From Vitrella brassicaformis (taxonomy: Eukaryota; Sar; Vitrellaceae): a stretch of DNA of 64,000 nucleotides. Below the pieces are notes generated by a model. That model was not told the origin of the DNA. It saw only the letters and a program-made list of their open reading frames with translations, and searched no databases. Of the stretch, positions 56,887 through 64,000 are shown piece after piece. Within the stretch, counting starts at the first letter, position 1. Each line of letters begins with the position of its first letter. The position numbers and the translations under genes were made by a program. The stretch covers positions 91,569 to 155,568 of the forward strand of contig CDMY01001045.1 of assembly GCA_001179505.1 (NCBI GenBank), written 5' to 3'.

Positions 56887-57248
56887 TTGTGTGTGTGTGT
56901 GTGTGTGTGTAGTGGGCGGGCGACAGGCAGAGCGAGAGAGTTGTGTCTCGGCAGCACATCGATCGCATACATGTGTCTGTGTATTTATTGTACACCCGGC
57001 GAAAGAGGGAGGAAAGAGACTATGTATGCAGCAGAGCCGTACAGGCCAGTCATGGGTGTATTCATGGTTTGCAGAGTGAAATGTGCACGTGAGCAATATG
57101 CAGAAGGCAAAGCAGCAACGCGACAAGGTCATTCCCAGCAAGGCGAATAATGCGAACAATCCCCAGCGCACACCACACGTGCAGTGCCTCCCACACACAC
57201 TCGAAGCAAAAGAACGCAACAGGACGTCGAAAAGGTCGACAAAACACA
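56705..57248. repeat. 544-bp block, copy 1
   Basis: Nearly identical to 58891-59434; one clear difference is aataatgcg versus aacaatgcg. It covers exon 1 of the coiled-coil gene and its upstream region. Confidence 0.9.
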
Positions 57249-57609
57249 TGCAAGGCACGTATGCATGAAGGCGTGCAGCACAGCAAGGCCTACGAGTAAA
57301 GAGTGAGTGTGCAGCGACACTAGCTACATGATGCCAGGCAGTGGCTGGGTGGGATGGGCTGCACGGCGTCGAAGATCTTGATCTCGTCCGCCCAGTGGAG
57401 GGCTGTGTGGGGGACAATTGTTTACTGGATGCATCCTGAAGCCTTTAGTACAAGAGGTCTCTCTCACTCATTCATTCACACAGACACGTTGCGATAGCAC
57501 CACTGTCCGTCTGTCCGTCCATGGATGATACTCATGTGTCTGTCTCGCTGTCTCGCGTGTCTGTGTTACTGTATGTGGTTGTGTGTGTCCCACCGCCGGC
57601 TGTGTAGAT

Positions 57610-58061
57610 CTAGATGCCCTTCTCCAAATCCGTCAAACTGCACACACACGACACGACCCAACCAACCCGTCTCACAACTCGGCGTGTGTGTGGTTGAGTT
57701 GCTGTTTGGTGTGGGTGAGCTGCGCCGCGAGTGTGGACTCGACCTCACGCACACGCATCAGCTCGTCAGACAACTCACTCACCTACACGCACACAAACAC
57801 ATACAGCGAGAGAGAGAGAGGTGTCAATGGCTGTGTGTGCTGTCTGTGTGTCTGTTTGTGACCTTCTTGTTGTGTTGCTGCTGGAGTGGTTTGATTTGTG
57901 CGTGATGTTGTTTGTTGAGGCTGGCCATCTGTCGGTCCCTCTGGGTGCGCGGATCGTGGAGGGCCGCGGATGCATTCTCGATGAAGCTCTTCTCGTGCGC
58001 CTCCACGGCATCCGCCCGACAAGCCAACGAACACAACACACCCAACTCTGACATCCACACA

Positions 58062-58066
<5 letters not shown>
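57610..58066 (-). CDS. Coiled-coil gene fragment, ends uncertain
   Basis: Two or three minus-strand exons read as charged coiled coil: ~58066-57862 (AHEKSFIENASAALHDPRTQ, RQMASLNKQHHAQIKPLQQQ, ending before GTCACA), ~57782-57686 (VSELSDELMRVREVESTLAA, QLTHTKQQLNHT) and a short one ending LTDLEKGI at about 57610. An alternative last exon near 57400-57320 (ADEIKIFDAVQPIPPS) is possible. The N-terminus was not found; it may lie in or beyond the gap region. No family was recognised. The composition is typical of axonemal or centrosomal proteins, but that is inference. Confidence 0.4.
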
Positions 58067-58101
<35 letters not shown>

Positions 58102-58284
58102 AAGGGAGAGAGAAGTGTGAATAAGCAGCCAGTGTTGCTTTTTTTAATCGAGCAGCTCTTTGTGCCGCTCCTCTCCCTCCCGGATCTGCCGGCGGGCGGC
58201 GATGAAATATAGAATATCATGTTAGAGACACAGATAGCATAGCCATCGATCGATTAGCATGAGGGATTCAGATTAGGCAATAGT

Positions 58285-58335
58285 GACAGGTTTTTGCATC
58301 AGACTTGACACATATGAGAAGTGCAAAAACCTGTC
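58285..58335. repeat. 14-bp inverted repeat near the gap
   Basis: gacaggtttttgca (58285-58298) and its complement (58322-58335) flank a 23-bp loop. The surrounding 58260-58400 is AT-rich and unlike the neighbouring genes. Confidence 0.7.
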
Positions 58336-58590
58336 TGATGACCGACACGCAAAAAAAATTGTCTTATAAGTACGACAGAAAAGAAAGGTCAGACGCAGCA
58401 GCGTCCTCCACCCTTCCACGCGACCCGCTCTCATCTCCTGATGGCTTTTCCTCCTGCAGGCCCTGGACAAAGTCGCTTCCCAAGACTCGCCGCTCGGTTT
58501 TGGTCTCAAGGTACCTCCTTTTGCGGCTGTCTCGAGTGTCAGATATGGATCGCTTCCGGTGATCCATCCCCTCTTCCTTCTCTGTCGGCT

Positions 58591-58890
58591 NNNNNNNNNN
58601 NNNNNNNNNNNNNNNNNNNNNNNNNNNNNNNNNNNNNNNNNNNNNNNNNNNNNNNNNNNNNNNNNNNNNNNNNNNNNNNNNNNNNNNNNNNNNNNNNNNN
58701 NNNNNNNNNNNNNNNNNNNNNNNNNNNNNNNNNNNNNNNNNNNNNNNNNNNNNNNNNNNNNNNNNNNNNNNNNNNNNNNNNNNNNNNNNNNNNNNNNNNN
58801 NNNNNNNNNNNNNNNNNNNNNNNNNNNNNNNNNNNNNNNNNNNNNNNNNNNNNNNNNNNNNNNNNNNNNNNNNNNNNNNNNNNNNNNNNN
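58591..58890. other. Assembly gap (300 N)
   Basis: An exact run of unknown bases. The sequence left of it (58210-58590) does not continue the coiled-coil gene on its right, and the right edge begins inside a duplicated block, so the join is suspect. Confidence 0.98.
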
Positions 58891-59434
58891 CCGCACTTGT
58901 CCACCGCGTCGACGTACTCGGCCCTGGCGTGCAGCTCGGCCACCGACAGATATCGGGCCGGCAGCGCCTTCAGCAAAAAGGACAGCTCAGCAAGCTGACG
59001 GGCCGTGTCGGCTGCCGTCATTGGCGAGATGTCATCGAGTGGGGCTGGCTGGTCATGCGGAGAGACACTCATTTGTGTGTGTGTGTGTGTGTGTGTAGTG
59101 GGCGGGCGACAGGCAGAGCGAGAGAGTTGTGTCTCGGCAGCACATCGATCGCATACATGTGTCTGTGTATTTATTGTACACCCGGCGAAAGAGGGAGGAA
59201 AGAGACTATGTATGCAGCAGAGCCGTACAGGCCAGTCATGGGTGTATTCATGGTTTGCAGAGTGAAATGTGCACGTGAGCAATATGCAGAAGGCAAAGCA
59301 GCAACGCGACAAGGTCATTCCCAGCAAGGCGAACAATGCGAACAATCCCCAGCGCACACCACACGTGCAGTGCCTCCCACACACACTCGAAGCAAAAGAA
59401 CGCAACAGGACGTCGAAAAGGTCGACAAAACACA
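58891..59434. repeat. 544-bp block, copy 2
   Basis: Copy of 56705-57248, starting exactly at the gap edge. It includes the start codon of the coiled-coil gene at 59072 and part of its first exon (58891-59072, truncated by the gap). Confidence 0.9.
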
Positions 59435-59462
59435 CAGACGTACGCACAGGCATGTTTCAGAC

Positions 59463-62400
59463 TCACACAAGTGCTGATGTTGCTTTGCTTCCGCTGTCCA
59501 GGCAGGCGGGCTGCATGCACTGCATCATTGTGTGCGGATTGAAAAGTACTGGTCAGCGTGCAGAGGACAGACAGACAAAGCTGCTCACGGTGAGGCCTTT
59601 CGCATCTGGTCGATGTGTAGCTCTATCTCACACACAAACTGCGCACACCCACACCCAGACACACAGATGGATGAGGCCGGCTGGTGGACTGGCATTGGTC
59701 CGTGCGTACATTGTCAATGTCCTCGGCGTGCTTGACGCGTCTTTCACGGAAGAACTCGGACAGCTCCCTCACAAACTCTTTGTCGTGCGGCTCAACACGC
59801 TTCGAAGACGGCTTCCGCATGTGCTCGAACACGGGCTCCAACACACGCTCGTACGCTGCACCCCACCCATACACACACGTCAATTCACAAATGCCTGTGC
59901 TTGTGTGTTTGAATGGGGCGAGTGGGACAGCTGTATTGCCGACCGTTTGTGATGGGTAGTTTTGGCTTGCCGCGCATGGTTCTGGACCACATGGCGGGCG
60001 ACGACCCGGTGGCCCTGCTGCTCGATGAGCCGGCTGCTTCCACACGAACCTGCGGCACACCCGGCTCGCCCATCCCCATCGCTGTGCAGTCGAGGTAGGC
60101 AAGAGACGCATGTGTTAGCGCCGGTGCATGTGGATCGCTATAAGGCTTCCTACCCAGGTTCATTTCCTTTGCAAACTCCCCCGCCACTTCTTGGCTCGTG
60201 TCGGGGTTCCACAAATAAGACGACTCCTCTGTCTGCGGCAGCACACCTAGACACATGCATACACGCCAGGTCAGACACGTGTCTCCAATGTACGTGTGTA
60301 TGTGTGTATATCGACCAGGCTCGCTGGGCCGAGCCCCGCTGGCCGAGATGGCCCTGTGGTAGATGCTGTCAGGCTTGGGGCTCTCCTGCACGCTCGACTC
60401 GAGCACGGATGCCAGCTCCTGAGATTCTCCCCGGGTCATCCGCTTTCCGGGAGCCTCTAACGCGGCACCCTCGCCGCTCTCGCCCTCTATGATAGAATGG
60501 TCCGGCTCATGATGGTTGCCGGGGTGGCCCGCGACAACCATGGCGCCAGGCATGCCGCTGGGCTCCTTGAGCGTGCCTGTCCGCGATGGCGTCGGGGTGA
60601 TGCCCGTGAAGTCCCACTCGCTGATGTTTGATATGCTGTGGAAGGCCCGCTCGCTGCTCGGCTGGGACGACTGGGCCGGCGGCGGGAGCGGCGCACGTGA
60701 GCCCGAAGCGGGCGAGTGCGAAAGGGAATCAAGCGCCCGCAGGGGCACCCGCGCTGAGGCGTCGTACAGGCCGTCCAAAGAGCTCCCTGGGGGCAGATAC
60801 GCGAGACAAGGGGGGATCAGTTCAAGGGGTGGTGCCCGTCGATGAGTGTAGCCTGCCTACTTTGGATGGAGGAGCCGCCCCCTTCGTCCCCTGAGCTCGG
60901 GGCGATCTTCGAGCTGTCTTGCGGAGCCTTGACGATCGTACCCACTGAAGGTCCGTCCACCCACACAGATATAGATGTTGTGCGTGTCCACGTGTCTCTC
61001 TCTCTCTCTCTGTGTGTGCTGACTTCCGTCGTTGCAGTGGTCTGCAAATGCCTCGGCGTCGACACGTCTCTGCTGCTGCTGTTCTTGCTGTCTCTCCTGC
61101 TGCTGGCGGCGGTCCTTGAGTTGCCATGCGAAGAATCTGTTGTTGCCAGACATGCTCTGGCCGTCGATATGCATCCGACCCACATCTGCACTCATGGAGA
61201 GATAGATTACGATGCATACCAACCGGGTAAGTGACGAGCGAAGAAGCGCGGACCCACCTTCCCCCTTTCTGTAGTTGGGGATGATCTTGTAGTCTTCGGG
61301 GCGAAGCTTCTTCTCCTGCAAGGAAGGACAGACATCTGTCAATCTGCAATGTGTCCTCCGGCAAACGTGTTTGTCCCTCCGTACGCTTGCATCGTCGCTC
61401 GATGAGGACGGGGCAGAGGGCGTACCTACCGAACGAACGAACGAAAGGATAAACGAAAACTTCGTCGGCGTGTGCGTCCTTGCGTACGAGTCTTGTTCTT
61501 TGCGCTGCACACACCACACACACACAAGACACATGGCATCATCAAGCGATTGCACAACGCTGCGTGAAGCTCTTGTCGACGACTCACTCGATGTCTTTGA
61601 TCATGTCCTCGGTGCTCGTGTATTTCTTGACGTCTGGACGAAAAACACAACGACGCAGCAGCGACACTCTGGTGAGGTCGCTTGGTGGCCGACTTGGTGG
61701 CATTCTGCTCACTTCGCAGGAAGGCGTGTTTGAGCAGCTTAGCTGCCGTCGTGCTGACAAAAGATGTGCATCCATGCATCCACCAATTCGTCCATGTGCG
61801 TGTGAGCAATCAATGGGACCGTACCGTTTGTTGGGTTCGCGCTTAAGACACTCGTGAACGAAGTCACGGAGCACCCTGCATTCATACATGTCGGACGGAG
61901 GCAATCAATGCATGTAGTCGTCGCTCAGTCTCTCTTGCTCACTCAGTAACTCACTTGCTGGCCGAGTCGGGCAGTTTGCAGTCCTTCTCAACAAAGTCTT
62001 TCGACCGCGCAATGTACACCAACACCTGCGGTGGGTTGTAGGCCAACCGGCCAATGACGGGTGGCTGGTTTGCTGGGAGAGGTGTGTCTGCGGGTTACCT
62101 TGACAGGGTTCTCGTCGGCGAGCGGCGGGTCCCCCGTGGCCATCTCGAACATGGTGATGCCGAACGACCATATGTCGGCCTTCGAGTCATACGTCTGACC
62201 GCACAACACCTGACCATCCATCCATCCATCAACAGGCATACATACATATAAGGATTAAATGATTAAGTGAGTGCAGGCAATGAACGACCCATGGCGTCGC
62301 GTACCTACCTCTGGTGCCATCCAATAGGGTGTCCCGACAAAGGTGCGGGCCTTCTCTAGATTGGCTGCCAGAGAAGGGGGGCAGGGCAGGTGTGTCTTTC

Positions 62401-63337
62401 TCTCTGCGTCTACACGTCGTCAGTCATGTGGCCATACTTTGCAGCTCGTGCGAGACGCCAAAGTCAGCCAGCTTGACCCGAGCCTGCGTGTCGAGCAGGA
62501 TGTTGGCCGCCTTGATGTCGCGATGAATCTTTGACTGAGCCGGGCTGGACAAACGCACACAAGAAACAAGGGACAACTTCATTGCTTGCCTGCCCTGCGT
62601 ACTGGCGTGTGTGCGTGGCGACCTGTGTAGGTAGACGAGCGCCTCCAGCGTGTCTTTGGCTATGGCAGCCAACACCGGCTCCGGCAGCGGACCGTGCTTC
62701 CGAATCTGCAGCAGCAGCAGCAGCAGCAGGCAGACGACAACGTGTTAGTCTGAGCTGACTGTGCGTGCCATGCGATAGCGTGTTTGTGCTGACGATGTCT
62801 CTGAGGGATCCGCCGCCGAGGAACTCCATGATAATGATCAAGTGAGCATGGTAAGTGAAGGACTCAATGTACCTTTGTGGGACAGATGGCCAGCGAGGAA
62901 GACACACACAGACAGATAGACATAGAGGAGAAAACAAACAGCGAAAACAGCCAGTCGTGTCTCTCGTCTGACACTTCTGGTTCCCTGTCTGACTTGATGA
63001 TGTTTTGGTGGTTGCACTTGGAGAGCACCGAGATCTCGTTCCTCACTTGCTCCAACGAGTCGGTGTCCTTCATGACGTTGTCGCTCATGTCCTCCAAGTC
63101 CACCACCTTCAACGCCACCGTCGGCAGGCTCGCCTCACCTGACCCCTCAGCCGACGCCACCTTGGCCTCGTACACGCACCCGAACGCACCCTCACCCACA
63201 ATCCGCTGCACTATGTAGGTGTTCCTGAAGCCCTTGAGCTCGTCTCCCGGCTGGTAGCTGTTGGCCCGTACACGAGCCACCTGCGGCACCTGCCGACCGC
63301 GGCTCAACGGACGGGAGCTCGACTGAGTCTCTGACAT
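59463..63337 (-). CDS. STE20/MST-type Ser/Thr protein kinase
   Basis: About twenty exons. The kinase domain is in 63337-62994, 62872-62794, 62705-62623, 62544-62438, 62364-62309, 62209-62099, 62025-61955, 61875-61825, 61753-61713, then 61633-61588 and a long non-catalytic tail (exons at ~61515, ~61425, ~61317, ~61185, ~60938, ~60788, ~60245, ~60090, ~59856, ~59640 and a last one ending TGA at 59463). Motifs: Gly-loop GEGAFGCVYEAKV, VALKVV (Lys), the C-helix region, catalytic HRDIKAANILL, DFGVS, activation-loop GTPYWMAPE, and SKADIWSFGITMFEMATGDP. HRDIKAANI and GTPYWMAPE indicate the STE20 group (germinal-centre/MST-like). The tail is Ser/Pro-rich with QQERQQEQQQQRR and a final acidic/basic helix (DKEFVRELSEFFRERR). 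Such kinases work in stress, growth or cytoskeletal signalling. Confidence 0.92.
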
Positions 63338-63684
63338 TGATCAGATGTTAACACGCTGCTGGCTGGGCTGCTGAAAGGGGAGGAGGGACAGGGAAGGGAG
63401 GGTCGCTGTCTTAAGAAGACACAACACGGAAATGCATTTCTTATGCGCGCGTCATCTTCTCCTCTCACCGGACGATGTTCGGGGAATCTCCTCCGGGTCG
63501 CCTGGGGGCGAGACGGGGGCCCACCAAACCCGGAAAGCCGAACCCTGGCGACTCCATCGCAACAACGTTCGCAACACAGAGGTACATGTCGTTCATGGTT
63601 CATGGATGGATGTGCACATCTGGATGCCTGATCTATCGCTGGTGCTGTGTGTGTCGTTCATCAGGTCACTGGCCACCATTCCAG
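63338..63684. promoter_or_regulatory. Divergent spacer kinase/ADP-ribosylhydrolase
   Basis: About 350 bp between two start codons, or less if the + gene begins upstream. An open + frame at 63432-63590 ends in a donor-like AACACAGAG/GTACAT, so a 5' exon of the right-hand gene may lie here. Confidence 0.4.
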
Positions 63685-64000
63685 ATGCAACGGCTCGATA
63701 GAGGAAGCCTACGCAACCGTCTCGACGCGCAGCGGCTGTTCGGCATCTCGGAGGGCCTGGCGGCCATCCAGGGCTCGTCGGTGGCTAAGGGATGCCTGTC
63801 GGGGTATGCCTGCTTCCGCAGCCACGAGTTGGGCGCCCAGAGGATAGCCGCCAAGGTGGACAGGGGCGAAGTGACGGCCGAGGAAGATCGGGCCATGGGA
63901 GCCGTCATGGGATTAATCGTCGGCGACGCACTCGGAGCACCTCTAGGTGGGTCGGTGGCGGGGTGGGTGAGGGTCAGATACCGACCGACACGGACACGGT
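63685..64000 (+). CDS. ADP-ribosylglycohydrolase, 5' part (truncated by window)
   Basis: ATG at 63685 (MQRLDRGSLRNRLDAQRLFG) opens an exon to 63946, ending in a G/GTGGGT donor. The last residues, EEDRAMGAVMGLIVGDALGA, are the N-terminal signature of DraG/ARH-type ADP-ribosylhydrolases (R-A-x-G-x-x-x-G-x-x-x-GDA-x-G). These enzymes remove ADP-ribose from proteins using two Mg2+. The metal-binding residues normally found later in the protein lie outside the window. The ATG directly follows 'ccag', so this may be an internal exon preceded by the open stretch at 63432-63590. The 60 residues before the signature do not match anything I recognise. Confidence 0.75.
   Translation, partial: MQRLDRGSLRNRLDAQRLFGISEGLAAIQGSSVAKGCLSGYACFRSHELGAQRIAAKVDRGEVTAEEDRAMGAVMGLIVGDALGAPLGGSVAGWVRVRYRPTRTR

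Noticed and set aside
58539-59453. Frames running through the run of N
   Set aside because: They are artefacts of unknown bases being translated as X.

Overview
The window is nuclear DNA from a eukaryote. It is gene-dense, with about 20 protein-coding loci in 64 kb, moderately GC-rich, and nearly every gene is split by many short introns with GT...AG ends. Introns and spacers are full of CA, GA, GACA/GTCT and GGAT microsatellites. The mix of alveolate-type CCCH zinc-finger, flagellar and plant-like genes points to a free-living alveolate alga. My best guess is a chromerid such as Vitrella brassicaformis, but that is inference from style and gene content, not a database match. No tRNA, rRNA, CRISPR array, operon or transposase gene was seen.

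Left third (1-26 kb): repeat-rich spacer; a three-finger CCCH protein (-); a VAMP7-type longin R-SNARE (-) head-to-head with mitochondrial TOM40 (+); a 23-exon TSNAXIP1-like coiled-coil protein (-) abutting a weakly supported + gene; a small secreted GCTD-repeat protein (-); a secreted GMC oxidoreductase of the mandelonitrile-lyase/HOTHEAD type (-) head-to-head with a large unrecognised gene (+, 19.8-25.6 kb).

Middle (26-50 kb): a CTR copper transporter (-) head-to-head with a subtilisin-like protease (+); a free-standing MutL/MLH3-type C-terminal domain (+); a polytopic membrane protein (-) that recurs inverted at 47.7-50.0 kb (+); two hypothetical + genes; a MIF tautomerase (+); a four-helix membrane protein fused to a START-like lipid-binding domain (-); and a membrane-anchored FMO-type flavin monooxygenase (-).

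Right part (50-64 kb): a long hairpin-forming inverted repeat; a membrane-pyrophosphatase-like protein that appears to have lost its catalytic aspartates (+); small coiled-coil genes (-) around a 300-N assembly gap, where a 544-bp block is repeated; a STE20/MST-type kinase (-); and the 5' end of an ADP-ribosylglycohydrolase (+) running off the edge.

The genes form no pathway. Recurrent themes are lipid, membrane and metal handling (VAMP7, CTR, START, PPase-like, duplicated membrane protein) and flagellar or cytoskeletal proteins. The most striking observations are the degenerate pyrophosphatase-like gene, the inverted duplication carrying a piece of the MutL gene, and the strand asymmetry of microsatellites that act as splice-acceptor tracts. 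Exon coordinates come from reading splice signals and frame continuity by eye. They are exact for most conserved genes and approximate where stated.
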